Assembly (NCBI GenBank): GCA_944412495.1
Contig: CALYBL010000021.1
Coordinates: forward strand, 1 to 64,000
Direction: 5' to 3'
Source of the DNA: an uncultured Clostridia bacterium
GTDB lineage: Bacteria; Bacillota; Clostridia; Oscillospirales; Acutalibacteraceae
DNA: 64,000 nucleotides
A program made the translations under genes and the position numbers. Below, piece after piece: positions 17,579 to 26,508 of this stretch; position 1 is the first letter of the stretch, and each line of letters begins with the position of its first letter. The notes under the pieces are model-generated. The model worked only from the letters and a program-made list of their open reading frames with translations, was not told the origin of the DNA and searched no databases.

Positions 17579-18349
17579 ATGTGCACGGTAAAGGAAATTT
17601 ATGACTATATCGACGGCTTTGCCCCGTTTTACAAGCATGCCGAATGGGACAACGTAGGGCTGCTGGTGGGAGACGGCTCATGCGTTGTAAAAAGAGCCGC
17701 CGTTGTGCTGGACATTACCCCGCGTGCGGCCGAAAAGGCCGGAGAGCTCGGCTGCCAGCTTGTTATAAGCCATCATCCGATAATATTTCACCCCATCAAA
17801 CGGCTGTCGTCTCATGACGCGCCGTATATTCTGGCACAGCACGGCATAAGCGCTATATGTGCGCACACAAGCCTTGACGCGGCGGACGGCGGCGTAAACG
17901 ACGCGCTGACTGAAGCGATAGGGCTTGAGGCTGTACGCCCTGTATGCTGCGAGGAAGAGGGCGGTCTCGCCTTCGGCAGAAGCGGCTTGCTGAGGGACGT
18001 CTTAACGGCTTCAGAGCTTGCCGCCGGGATAAAGCGGCGGCTTGGCGCGCCGCGCGTGGATTTTTCCTGCGGAGAACGGCCGGTAAAGAGCGTAGTGGTA
18101 TCCTCCGGCGCCGGCGCGGATTTATATCTTGATTACTGCATTGAAAACGGCATAGACGCGTTTGTTACCTCCGAGGTCAAGCATCATCAGTACCTTGAGG
18201 CAGAGCAGGCAGGACTGGCAGTTATTGACGCCGGGCATTTCTGCACCGAAAGGGTCATCTGCCCCGCTCTCGCCAATAGGCTGAGAGCCGCTTTCCCCGA
18301 TGTTGAATTTGCAGTGCTGGATGAGGCGGCGCCGTATCAGAGCATTTAG
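17579..18349 (+). CDS. Nif3-like dinuclear metal-centre protein (YqfO type)
   Basis: A 256-residue member of the NIF3/GTP cyclohydrolase I type 2 family, which forms hexameric toroids with a dinuclear metal site. Metal ligands are visible: SHHPIIFHPIK (two adjacent His), HTSLDAADGGVNDAL (Asp) and GHFCTERV near the C-terminus (His and Glu). It lacks the PII-like insert of the long YqfO proteins, so it is the short form. Biochemical function is unsettled. It follows trmK by 76 bases and begins at the ATG at 17579 after GAAAGG. Confidence 0.92.
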   Translation: MCTVKEIYDYIDGFAPFYKHAEWDNVGLLVGDGSCVVKRAAVVLDITPRAAEKAGELGCQLVISHHPIIFHPIKRLSSHDAPYILAQHGISAICAHTSLDAADGGVNDALTEAIGLEAVRPVCCEEEGGLAFGRSGLLRDVLTASELAAGIKRRLGAPRVDFSCGERPVKSVVVSSGAGADLYLDYCIENGIDAFVTSEVKHHQYLEAEQAGLAVIDAGHFCTERVICPALANRLRAAFPDVEFAVLDEAAPYQSI

Positions 18350-18814
18350 TTCTCGCCCCGCTATGATAAGAGGGTATAATTTTATAAGATAAAGACGATA
18401 TATTAAACTTATAGCTGTTTTTGAAGCTATAAGTGTTTGTCAGTTCGGGCCGGCGGCGATGTGTCAAATCGCACAAGCCGTGAAAAGCACGGCAGTGATT
18501 GCGGCTTATGACAACAGCAGGGCTGGCGGAATGGCCGGATTGATTAGTGGAATAAAAATATTTTTTATGTCAATAGTTCTGCCGCAATACTGTTATTTCG
18601 GCCAGAGTGGTTAGTATGATTTTGCTTTTGTTTAAAGCATAGAGAAGCATATCAAGCAAATTTGATGCAGACCCGGCCGGCACTCTCAGGCTGCTCAGCA
18701 CAAAAGAGTCCGCCGCGATTCTGTAAAAGAATCTGCTTTGAAGGAAGGCACTGCGGTCTGATAATATTCACAGTGATTGGATAAATATTAAATTTCAGCA
18801 AGGAAATGATAGCA
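18350..18814. other. Gene-free region of 465 bases before rqcH
   Basis: ACTTATAGCT (18407-18416) pairs with AGCTATAAGT (18425-18434), loop GTTTTTGA, followed by GTTTGTC: a possible terminator for nif3. A tRNA-like beginning near 18526 does not continue into a cloverleaf. Nothing else is recognised. Confidence 0.5.
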
Positions 18815-20530
18815 ATGGCATTTGACGGCGTATTTTTGCACCTTGTAGCCGAGTCGCTGAGCCCCTATACGGGGGCGAGGGTGCAGAAAATTTATCAGCC
18901 CATGAAGGACACCGTTATAATAGCGCTTAAGTCAAAGGAGATATCCGGCAGGCTGATTCTGACGGCGGCCGCCGGGCTGCAGAGAATGCACATCACTCAA
19001 AGCAGCGTAGAGAACCCTGCATCTCCGCCCATGTTCTGCATGCTGCTCAGGAAGCATCTCACCGGCGCCATGCTGACGGAGATACGGCAGCTTGGGCTGG
19101 ACAGGGTGGTATTCCTTACATTTGACTCGGTAACGGAGATGGGCGACCATGCGGAGATAACGCTCGTCTTCGAGATATTAGGCCGCCAGTCAAATATTCT
19201 GCTGTGCCGCGGCGAGGACGGCAAGCTGAAAATACTTGACTGTCTGCGGCGGACAGACGCTGCCGCCAAGCGAATCCTGCTGCCCGGAGTTTTCTACGAG
19301 CCGCCGGAGAGCAGCGGACGCATCAATCTTTTACAGGCATATTCAGAAGAAGCGGCAATGGCAATATCACGCTCGGGACGGCCGGCTCAAACGGCGCTGC
19401 GCGACGCTGCCGACGGTTTTTCGCCGCTTGTATCAAGAGAGTTTGCCTTAAGATGCGGCGGCACAAGCTCTATGCCGGATGTGACACGCGAGGTTGGAAA
19501 GCTGAAAGCCTGCATAGAATCGGGCGGCACTCCCGTCATACTCTATGACGGGGACGGAATTCCGTTTGAATTTACTTTTTTTGTACCTAAGCAGTATGGC
19601 AGCAATATCAAATATAAGGTCTTCGACAGCTACAGCACGCTGCTCGACGAATATTACTCAGAGCGCGACGCAAAGCAGAAGCAAAAGGAGCTTTCCTCGC
19701 GCCTGACAAAGCAGGTGACAAATCTCGCGCAAAGGGCCAAGCGGAAGCTTCACGCCAGAGAGGCTGACCTTGCTAAGAGCAAAGATAGAGAGCAGCTTAA
19801 AATATACGGCGAGCTTATCTGCGCATGTATGCATGATATAAAGCCCGGTGCCGTCTTTTATGACGCCGTCGACTATTATCACGACATGAAGCCGATACGC
19901 ATACCGCTCGACCCGGCGCTGTCCGCCGCCGACAACGCTCAGAAATATTTTAAGGAGTACAAAAAGGCTGCGGCAGCCGAAAAAATGCTCTCCTCACTTA
20001 TTGAAGAAAACAAGGACGAGTGCAGTTATTTGGACTCCGTGCTCGATGCTCTGTCAAGGGCGGAAAGCTCGGGTGAGATAAACGGCATATATTCAGAGCT
20101 GGTCAGTGAGGGCTATATCCGCCGCAAAAGCACGGCAAAGTCCAAGCCGCAGCCCCTAAAGCCACTCTCATTTGTATCCTCCGACGGGTTTGCGATATGG
20201 GTGGGCAGAAACAACGCACAAAACGATAATCTGACGCTGAAAACGGCCTCAAAAAACGACATCTGGCTGCATGTGAAAGACGCACCCGGCTCGCATGTCA
20301 TTATTGAGACCCGCGGTGAGGCGGTGCCCGAATCTACCTTGATAGAAGCGGCCGTCATCGCCTGCACCTACTCATCTGCCGCAATGTCGGAAAACGTGCC
20401 GGTAGACTATACTCAGGTAAAAAATGTTAAAAAACCGGCGGGAGCAAAGCCCGGAATGGTGATATACAAAACCAACCGCACTATATACGCCACTCCGTCA
20501 AAGGAACTGTGCAGCCGCCTGAAGAAATAG
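18815..20530 (+). CDS. rqcH: Rqc2 homologue RqcH (NFACT-domain ribosome quality-control protein)
   Basis: A 571-residue protein that binds stalled 50S subunits carrying peptidyl-tRNA and directs alanine tailing. NFACT-N begins MAFDGVFLHLVAESLSPY; the tRNA-binding Asp-Arg pair is seen in LGLDRVVFLTFD (about residues 96-97 from this start, where B. subtilis has 97-98). A long coiled coil runs from about 270 to 430 and the NFACT-R domain from about 445 (FAIWVGRNNAQNDNLTLK, DIWLHVKDAPGSHVII). The ATG at 18815 is chosen over 18806 because AAGGA sits about nine bases before it and the family begins MAFDG. Older databases call this fibronectin-binding protein A. Confidence 0.94.
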   Translation: MAFDGVFLHLVAESLSPYTGARVQKIYQPMKDTVIIALKSKEISGRLILTAAAGLQRMHITQSSVENPASPPMFCMLLRKHLTGAMLTEIRQLGLDRVVFLTFDSVTEMGDHAEITLVFEILGRQSNILLCRGEDGKLKILDCLRRTDAAAKRILLPGVFYEPPESSGRINLLQAYSEEAAMAISRSGRPAQTALRDAADGFSPLVSREFALRCGGTSSMPDVTREVGKLKACIESGGTPVILYDGDGIPFEFTFFVPKQYGSNIKYKVFDSYSTLLDEYYSERDAKQKQKELSSRLTKQVTNLAQRAKRKLHAREADLAKSKDREQLKIYGELICACMHDIKPGAVFYDAVDYYHDMKPIRIPLDPALSAADNAQKYFKEYKKAAAAEKMLSSLIEENKDECSYLDSVLDALSRAESSGEINGIYSELVSEGYIRRKSTAKSKPQPLKPLSFVSSDGFAIWVGRNNAQNDNLTLKTASKNDIWLHVKDAPGSHVIIETRGEAVPESTLIEAAVIACTYSSAAMSENVPVDYTQVKNVKKPAGAKPGMVIYKTNRTIYATPSKELCSRLKK

Positions 20531-20821
20531 GTCACGACGATTTTCCGTTTGAGAATGTTGCGTTTTTAGCATTGCAATTATTATATGCCAGAGGTCATGC
20601 ACTCTAAGAATGCTATTGGCGGGATATAAATAGAAATCTCAGCCTCCTTGCTTTGAATATGCACAGAAGCTGTTTTCCGCATCGTTTGGACGGCAGCTTG
20701 TTTATGGCTCTTAGCTTGCTGCTGCCGGACGATATCTCCGCAGCGTTTAAAGCAGATTTATTTTTAAAGCTCCTTTCGCCCTCTGCTTTGTTTAAGGTAT
20801 ATCAAAATAAATCCAGCATAT

Positions 20822-20857
20822 AAAAACCCGGCAGACTTTTTAGCCTGCCGGGTTTTT
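20822..20857. terminator. Bidirectional terminator between rqcH and galE
   Basis: AAAAACCCGGCAG (20822-20834) and CTGCCGGGTTTTT (20845-20857) form a 13-bp stem with T runs on both strands. It serves convergent rqcH (290 bases upstream) and galE (19 bases away). The gap 20531-20821 holds nothing else that I recognise. Confidence 0.9.
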
Positions 20858-20875
20858 ATATTATACTTCCGATTT

Positions 20876-21901
20876 TTATTTATAGCCGTTGGGGTTGTTC
20901 TTGACCCAGCGCCATACATCCTCGCACATTTTTTTCAGGTCGCGCTGTGTTTCAAAGCCAAGCACCTTTTTCGCCTTTTCCGGCGAGGAGTATACCTCCG
21001 CCAGGTCGCCTGCACGGCGCGGCAGTATTTTATACGGCACCTTTACGCCGGTGGCCTCCTCAAATGTCTTTATAATCTCAAATACACTGTAGCCCACACC
21101 CGTGCCGAGATTTATTGCGTTTACGCCCCTGTGATTTCTGACGTAGTCTATCGTCTTTACATGGCCTATGGCCAAATCAACAACATGTATATAATCGCGT
21201 ATGCAGGTGCCGTCCGGCGTGTCGTAGTCGTCGCCGTAGACCGTCAGCTCGGTCTGGCCGCCGTCCAGAGGCTTGCCGCTCGCTATCCTCGTTATTCGCG
21301 GCATGAGGTTATTGGGTATGCCATTGGGGTCCTCGCCTATGCGTCCCGACTCGTGCGCACCTATTGGGTTGAAATACCTCAGCAATGCTATGCTCCATTC
21401 ATCGTCTGATGCATACAAGTCCTTGAGTATCTCCTCAATAATGTACTTTGTGCGTCCGTACGGATTAGATACGTCGCCGGTAGGCATATCCTCCTTCATG
21501 GGCGATTTGTTGCTGCCGTAAACGGTAGCCGATGATGAGAAAATTATGCGCTTTACATTATGCTTCTTCATTATTTCGAGCATTGTAACGGTGCCGCTTA
21601 CGTTGTTGTCATAATAATCAAGCGGTATCACACAGCTTTCGCCCACCGCCTTAAGACCGGCAAAGTGTATCACCGTGTCCACGTCATTTTCTGTAAATAT
21701 GCGGTCGAGCCTTGCGGTGTCACGAATGTCGCACTCCTCAATTTTAAAGCTGCGGCCGGTTATCTCACCGACCCTTTTAAGCGATTCGCTGCAGGAATTG
21801 ACATAGTTGTCAAGCGCGATTATGTCTTCGCCCCTCTCCAGCAGCTCAACGCATGTGTGGCTGCCTATATACCCGGCGGCACCGGTTATCAATATCGCCA
21901 T
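20876..21901 (-). CDS. galE: UDP-glucose 4-epimerase
   Basis: A 341-residue NAD-dependent short-chain dehydrogenase-type epimerase. It has the glycine loop ITGAAGYIGSHTCVEL (5-20), catalytic Ser in FSSSATVYG, the YxxxK in PYGRTKYIIEEIL, and typical LRYFNPIGAHESG. It interconverts UDP-Glc and UDP-Gal, and homologues also act on N-acetyl sugars. It is the last gene of the AraC-controlled operon with the NahK-like kinase and nucleotidyltransferase, so UDP-hexose or UDP-HexNAc interconversion for salvage or glycan building is its likely job. Confidence 0.95.
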   Translation of the reverse strand: MAILITGAAGYIGSHTCVELLERGEDIIALDNYVNSCSESLKRVGEITGRSFKIEECDIRDTARLDRIFTENDVDTVIHFAGLKAVGESCVIPLDYYDNNVSGTVTMLEIMKKHNVKRIIFSSSATVYGSNKSPMKEDMPTGDVSNPYGRTKYIIEEILKDLYASDDEWSIALLRYFNPIGAHESGRIGEDPNGIPNNLMPRITRIASGKPLDGGQTELTVYGDDYDTPDGTCIRDYIHVVDLAIGHVKTIDYVRNHRGVNAINLGTGVGYSVFEIIKTFEEATGVKVPYKILPRRAGDLAEVYSSPEKAKKVLGFETQRDLKKMCEDVWRWVKNNPNGYK

Positions 21902-21934
21902 AAAATCACCTTTCTGTCAATGCATCTTATATTT

Positions 21935-23023
21935 TTATCTTCCCGCTATATCCGCCATTTTATTATACTTTATTTCCATATCCTCTACAAGCTTAAATTG
22001 TGCGCGGCACCTGTCCAGATTATGACGCGGGCGGTGTATCTTGAAATATGTGTCGCCCTCAAGGTAATCCGTTAAAAAGCGGACGCCGCATTCCAGTGTC
22101 ATTATTATTGCTGCATCCGGCATGAGCTTTATCTCAGCAGCAGTGAGGCTGCCGCCGGAGGCGCAGACATACCCGCTGGTAAATGCCTCAAACAAATCCA
22201 AATCGAGGCCCACTTTCGACAAATCCGTTTCATCCTCTGGTGCCGTCGACGCGCTGAAGCGTATGGCGTCGCCGTAATCATACAGCGCCGAGCCCGGCAT
22301 TACGGTGTCCAAATCTATTACGCACAAGCACTTCTGTGTGGAAATATCCACCAGCGTGTTGTTAAGCTTTGTGTCATTATGCGTGACCCTGAGCGGAATC
22401 GCGCCGCTGCTTAATGCACTTGTTATGGCCGCAGCCCTCTCAGTCCTCGACAGTGCAAAGCTTATCTCGCTCTCCACCTCAGCGGCACGGCCCATTTTGT
22501 CCTCTGCTACGGCACGCCTGAGCGTCTCCAGACGCTTAGGCGTGTTGTGAAAGTCAGGAATCGCCTCTGTAAGAGTTTCGGCGTCGTAATCAGCCAAATC
22601 CCTTAAAAATGCACCGAATGCGCTGCCGCAGCTATAAAGGTCATCACGGCTGCGCGCGCTCTGCAGCGTCAGCGTATCCTCTATGAACATATACACTCGC
22701 CAGCAGCCTGCCTCATTCCTATAATAAGGGGCACCGGATTTAGTCCTTATTACTGTGAGCGTCTCCCTGTCGGGGTTTCCGCCGCGCTGTGCTATCTTTT
22801 TCCTCAAATGTGACGTCACACCCAAAATATTGCTCATAAGGCCGTCTACATCGCTGAATATGTCAGTATTTATGCGCTGAAGCAGCACGCGGTATACACA
22901 TCCCCTGTCATTCATATAAACGGCGTAAGTGTCGTTTATATGCCCGCAGCCGTATGCTTCTCCCCTTACGAATTCGCCGTCAACACAAAACTGAGCTATT
23001 ATCGATTTAAAATCATGATTCAT
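21935..23023 (-). CDS. NahK-like sugar 1-kinase (APH-fold phosphotransferase)
   Basis: A 362-residue enzyme of the aminoglycoside phosphotransferase fold. Motifs: the N-terminal EAYGCGHINDTYAV nucleotide loop, the Brenner-type catalytic THNDTKLNNTLVD (around residues 215-227) and the metal-binding VIDLDTVMPGSALYDYGD. Length and motifs closely resemble bifidobacterial N-acetylhexosamine 1-kinase (NahK, about 359 residues), which phosphorylates GlcNAc/GalNAc at C1. Lying between a nucleotidyltransferase and galE supports a route from HexNAc to HexNAc-1-P to UDP-HexNAc. No lacto-N-biose phosphorylase is in the window. Galactose or glucose as substrate cannot be excluded. Confidence 0.8.
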   Translation of the reverse strand: MNHDFKSIIAQFCVDGEFVRGEAYGCGHINDTYAVYMNDRGCVYRVLLQRINTDIFSDVDGLMSNILGVTSHLRKKIAQRGGNPDRETLTVIRTKSGAPYYRNEAGCWRVYMFIEDTLTLQSARSRDDLYSCGSAFGAFLRDLADYDAETLTEAIPDFHNTPKRLETLRRAVAEDKMGRAAEVESEISFALSRTERAAAITSALSSGAIPLRVTHNDTKLNNTLVDISTQKCLCVIDLDTVMPGSALYDYGDAIRFSASTAPEDETDLSKVGLDLDLFEAFTSGYVCASGGSLTAAEIKLMPDAAIIMTLECGVRFLTDYLEGDTYFKIHRPRHNLDRCRAQFKLVEDMEIKYNKMADIAGR

Positions 23024-23700
23024 TTTTTACACCCGCTTTGATATATGTCCTCCGCATCTGTGCGCGGAAAGCTTTTATGTTTTTAAGCCAAACAGCCAAA
23101 AATTTAAGTCTATATCATCCGCTCAAAAGTCAGCGGCGGTTTCTTAATGTCAAAAATTTATTTGGCACGGCACTTTAATTTGTGCATGGCTTTCTGTGGA
23201 GAGCCGTGCATAGTCTCTTGACCGTGCCCGATGCTGCAGCACCGAGTTTAAAAACGAGCTATGCCATATTAAATCTGTTGCTTGCTCGTGCCAAGGCACG
23301 CCAGGCCTGCCGCCCCGCGATGAATACGCGTGAGGTGCCGGCATAGACCGTACGGCTTTTGAATGGAAACAGCCTTTCTCGGTCAAGATTTGGAGCCGGA
23401 ATTATACTGACGCATTCGCATGGGCAAAAAGCCTCCGTCAGACATATAGCCTGCTATCAGCTTTCATCACATTTTAACAGAAGCACTGCTTCTTCCGTGT
23501 AAAGAGCATGACACACAAACACGCCTTTTGCGTTTAAGCGCTTTTATTCGCTAAATTCCCTGAGCATGCCAAAGCGGCATTTCATTTGCAGGCTCTTTAA
23601 CCGCCGCGCGCTTCTTGCTTAAGCGCATGCTCCCTGCCGGCTATGACGCAAAGGCCGGCGGAAAATACAGCCGCCGGCTGTTTTATGTACAAAGCCGCAG
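23024..23700. other. Gene-free region of 677 bases inside the sugar-salvage locus
   Basis: No supported gene. A GC hairpin at 23654-23678 follows the nucleotidyltransferase gene, so nahK-galE probably has its own promoter in this gap; no clear consensus hexamers were found. The rest looks featureless. Confidence 0.5.
23654..23684. terminator. Hairpin after the nucleotidyltransferase gene
   Basis: GCCGGCGG (23654-23661) pairs with CCGCCGGC (23671-23678). TGTTTT follows on the plus strand and only CTTT on the minus strand, 23 bases past the minus-strand stop. It is a likely terminator or attenuator. Confidence 0.6.
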
Positions 23701-24618
23701 TCAGCTCCACAGCGGCTTGGGATACTTGCCCTCTGCCGTCATGCTGCGTATGGCCTCCTGCACCATCGGCTTATCCTGCCTGTATGTAACACCAAACCAT
23801 TTGTCGGGAGTCTTGAGCACCTTAACACGGCATTTGCCTGCCTTAAGCATTGAGTCCACCGCGGTTGGAAGATAAAACTCCGCCTTCAGGTTGTCTATAT
23901 TTTCATTTAAGAAATTCGGGAACATGCTCTTAAGCTCAGGCAAAAATTCCTCCGTAAAGCCCCAGCAGTTCATAGAAACCACGCTGTCGCCGTCTATTTC
24001 ATGCCAGGTCTCCTCATCCTCGGTGTAGCATATTTTCCCGTCTTTGTACATTATCTTGGTGCGCTCGACAATGTCCTGCAGGTTGCCTTCCCCGTCAACA
24101 GTGCAGATGCCGCGTGCAACATGGCCGTTCTGAGTTACTGTATTCTTTAATATGAAGCCCGCCATGCAGTAATCATACACGGACTTGTTTGCATTGGATG
24201 CCTTTTTCAGATGCTCCGCAAGCGTTTTGAAGGTTTCTCCGCCGTAAAAGTCATCGGCGTTTATTACCGCAAACGGTCCATTTATCTTATCTGCCGCGCA
24301 GATAACGGCATGCGCCGTGCCCCATGGCTTTGTACGTCCCTCCGGCACGGTGTAGCCCTCGGGCAGCTCGTCTATCTCCTGATACGCATATTCAACCTCT
24401 GCATATTTCGAAATCCTGTCGCCGATAACCTCTTTAAATGCCTTGTCAAGCTCCTTAGTGATTATAAAAACCAGCTTATTAAAGCCGGCCCTTATGGCGT
24501 CGTAGATTGAATAGTCTATGAGTATTTCTCCGTTTTCTCCCACCACGTCAATCTGCTTAAGCCCGCCGTATCTGCTGCCAAGGCCGGCTGCCATTATCAC
24601 AAGCGTCAAATTTTCCAT
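23701..24618 (-). CDS. NTP-transferase family sugar nucleotidyltransferase
   Basis: A 305-residue Rossmann-type nucleotidyltransferase. Its N-terminus carries the pyrophosphorylase signature MAAGLGSRYGGLKQIDVVG, then the GTAHAV segment and the metal-binding FAVINADDFYGG. It should join a sugar-1-phosphate to a nucleoside monophosphate. The start was moved to the ATG at 24618 because AGGAGG lies nine bases upstream; the longer frame from 24684 adds a 22-residue lead with no ribosome site. The gene is divergent from the AraC regulator and leads the set with nahK and galE; the exact sugar cannot be read from sequence. Confidence 0.88.
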   Translation of the reverse strand: MENLTLVIMAAGLGSRYGGLKQIDVVGENGEILIDYSIYDAIRAGFNKLVFIITKELDKAFKEVIGDRISKYAEVEYAYQEIDELPEGYTVPEGRTKPWGTAHAVICAADKINGPFAVINADDFYGGETFKTLAEHLKKASNANKSVYDYCMAGFILKNTVTQNGHVARGICTVDGEGNLQDIVERTKIMYKDGKICYTEDEETWHEIDGDSVVSMNCWGFTEEFLPELKSMFPNFLNENIDNLKAEFYLPTAVDSMLKAGKCRVKVLKTPDKWFGVTYRQDKPMVQEAIRSMTAEGKYPKPLWS

Positions 24619-24650
24619 TGCCGGATGCCTCCTGTCGTAAATCAGACTAT

Positions 24651-24656
24651 ATTTTA
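24651..24656 (-). promoter_or_regulatory. -10 element of the sugar-salvage operon
   Basis: Minus-strand TAAAAT lies 32 bases before the nucleotidyltransferase ATG. At the -35 distance the sequence is poor (AATAAT) and overlaps the proximal AraC-type repeat, as expected for an activator-dependent promoter. Confidence 0.5.
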
Positions 24657-24674
24657 GCACGTTTATATTAGGAA

Positions 24675-24706
24675 TTATTTGCATAAAAAGTTATTTTATT
24701 TGCATA
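24675..24706. promoter_or_regulatory. Putative AraC-family operator: 11-bp direct repeat, 21-bp period
   Basis: TTATTTGCATA occurs at 24675-24685 and again at 24696-24706, with starts exactly 21 bp apart (two helical turns). AraC-family dimers bind such direct repeats. The site lies between the AraC-like gene and the nucleotidyltransferase gene, and the nearer copy covers the -35 position of the latter. Confidence 0.65.
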
Positions 24707-24773
24707 TTCGGTCTGGAAAAACACCCCCTGTTATGCTATCATCAATACAAAGCCCAAAATGGAGATGCGTCCT

Positions 24774-25637
24774 ATGTATTATACGAATCTTAAGCTTAAG
24801 AGAGTTCTGAAAACTACTGAGGCAGCTTTTATTTATACAGACAGCCTTACCGACAGGCTTTTCTTTGATGAGGAGCTTTTAGGATTTTGGAAATTGATAT
24901 ATGCAATAAAAGGCGGCATAAAAATTTTATTTCCGGGCGGCCGGGCGCAATATACCGGCGAGGGGCAGCTCATGCTTATTCCTCCCGAGCAGGAGAGCGG
25001 CATTGCTGCGGCCGGCACTGAAGCGCATACTTTCTGCATTGCCTTTAAATGCGGCTGCCGGCGGCTCTGCGATATTGCCGGGCCGCACGGCTCCAGCGAT
25101 GAGCAAAAGCTGTACCTGTCTCATATATTAAATAACGTAAAGCAAATTTTAAACCGAAAGCGGCACGGCTCACAGGATAAAGCTCCCTCCTTCAGCGGCA
25201 ATGCCTTCGGTGCACATCAGTCTGTAAAGGGATACCTTGAGCTGCTTCTGCTCGACATGATAAACAATCCCCTGCCGCCGGGAAAAAATGCCGCGGCACC
25301 CCGCACCGCGTCAGCCGACAGACTTATGTACGAAAAAATATGCGAATATCTGGGCCAAAATCTGAGTGTAAATCTTACTGTGGAGGATATATGCAAAAGC
25401 TTTTCAATAAGCTCCTCCGCAGTGAAAAAGCTGTTTGCCTTGTACAGCGGCGGCGGCGTCATAAAATTCTTCCACAGGCTGAAAATCGAGAGAGCCAAGG
25501 AATATATCATAGACAACGTATTAAATTTTACCGAAATCTCGGAAGCTCTGGGATTTTCCTCGCTGCATTACTTTTCGCGCTATTTTAAGCTTGTTACGGG
25601 CATGTCGCCTACGGAATTTGCGGCGGCCGCTAAATAA
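24774..25637 (+). CDS. AraC/XylS family transcriptional regulator
   Basis: A 287-residue regulator with an N-terminal sensing region (about 1-180, cupin-like, with GEGQLMLIPPEQESGI) and a C-terminal pair of helix-turn-helix motifs (about 190-287: NLTVEDICKSFSISSSAVKKLF and NFTEISEALGFSSLHYFSRYFK, then MSPTEF). It is divergent from the sugar-salvage genes across 140 bases and probably activates them in response to a sugar or sugar phosphate. The ATG at 24774 has GGAG nine bases before it; the ATG at 24759 would add five residues but has no ribosome site. Confidence 0.9.
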   Translation: MYYTNLKLKRVLKTTEAAFIYTDSLTDRLFFDEELLGFWKLIYAIKGGIKILFPGGRAQYTGEGQLMLIPPEQESGIAAAGTEAHTFCIAFKCGCRRLCDIAGPHGSSDEQKLYLSHILNNVKQILNRKRHGSQDKAPSFSGNAFGAHQSVKGYLELLLLDMINNPLPPGKNAAAPRTASADRLMYEKICEYLGQNLSVNLTVEDICKSFSISSSAVKKLFALYSGGGVIKFFHRLKIERAKEYIIDNVLNFTEISEALGFSSLHYFSRYFKLVTGMSPTEFAAAAK

Positions 25638-26077
25638 TACGCATCTGTAGCTCCGCACTGACGCCTATATTACATTTATATGCTGACTTACGGTTTTGTT
25701 TAATATTTGTTGCATCCCGGACGATATTAAAAGGCAAAATTGTGAAATTGCCATATATCCGTCGGTTACTGGCACAGCATGCGAATCGCATATTCGCAGT
25801 TCGCTGCCGCTTTGATTTAGACTGCACTGATTTTTGTATCACTTTAAGCGGCGAAGCCTCTTATTATGAGCTTGCTAATGTCCACTGCTGCTTTTAGTAA
25901 GTTAATTAGGCCAACTCTCACGCTTTTTCATCTTTTATATGTCACTTATAAGCGCTAATTTCGCAGTGCCAATGGGCAAGCTGCCTTTTACATTGATTAA
26001 AATTAAGTACAACAGCAAAAGCGTGTGGATTTGCTGTATCACCCTGCTAAAAATTAAGAATTTTTTCTTTTTTGCTA
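25638..26077. other. Gene-free region of 440 bases before the ArsR gene
   Basis: A/T-rich, no supported gene, no clear hairpin with a T run. The ArsR promoter begins at its right edge. Confidence 0.5.
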
Positions 26078-26105
26078 TTGACATATTGTTTTAAAGAGTT
26101 ATAAT
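26078..26105 (+). promoter_or_regulatory. Strong housekeeping promoter of arsR-family gene
   Basis: TTGACA (26078-26083), a 16-base spacer and TATAAT (26100-26105): both hexamers are exact consensus. Transcription would begin at about 26112, inside the operator. Confidence 0.85.
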
Positions 26106-26111
26106 ATAACC

Positions 26112-26137
26112 AACATATGAACATTTGCTCATATGTT
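26112..26137 (+). promoter_or_regulatory. ArsR/SmtB-family operator
   Basis: AACATATGA (26112-26120), 8-base spacer, TCATATGTT (26129-26137), overlapping the predicted start site. The ATATGAACA-type half-site is characteristic of SmtB/CzrA/ZiaR metalloregulators, so the regulator probably represses itself and the following efflux ATPase. Confidence 0.85.
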
Positions 26138-26157
26138 TTATGGGTTGAGGTGATAAG

Positions 26158-26508
26158 ATGAACGACAATATAAACAAGGAAGCGGAGATAAAAAAGGATG
26201 GATTTCCGCCGACAGAAGTTTTGTATGATTTGGCAGAGCTTTTTAAGATGTTCGGCGATTCAACGCGCATAGGTATTCTCTGCGCGCTGCTTAACGGCGA
26301 GATGTGCGTTTACGATTTGGCGGAGCTGCTTGGTATCGGGCAGTCGGCGGTGTCGCATCAGCTCAGGCTGCTTCGTGCAAGCGGGCTGGTACGGGCGCGC
26401 AAGGATGGGAAAAACGTATATTATGCACTGGACGACGACCATGTAAGCTCTATTTTCAGTCAGGGCATGGAGCATGTCATGGAGGGCAAGCACGGCGATA
26501 TGGCATAG
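26158..26508 (+). CDS. ArsR/SmtB-family zinc-type metalloregulator
   Basis: A 116-residue winged-helix repressor. The DNA-recognition helix is AELLGIGQSAVSHQLRLLRASGL (about 54-76). At the C-terminal helix D93, H95, H106 and E109 have the exact spacing of the alpha5 Zn(II)/Co(II) site of SmtB and CzrA. The alpha3 cysteine motif of Cd/Pb sensors is incomplete (EMCVYDL in place of ELCVCDL). It should release its operator when zinc is high. The gene sits 148 bases upstream of a P1B efflux ATPase, its probable target. The start ATG follows GAGGTGATAAG. Confidence 0.94.
   Translation: MNDNINKEAEIKKDGFPPTEVLYDLAELFKMFGDSTRIGILCALLNGEMCVYDLAELLGIGQSAVSHQLRLLRASGLVRARKDGKNVYYALDDDHVSSIFSQGMEHVMEGKHGDMA

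Noticed and set aside
18526..18620. tRNA-like beginning (GGCGGAATGGCC)
   Set aside because: No anticodon arm, no T-loop GGTTCGAATCC-type sequence and no acceptor pairing could be found.
23150..23386. A 78-codon minus-strand frame between nahK and the nucleotidyltransferase
   Set aside because: No ribosome site, low-quality composition and no motif.
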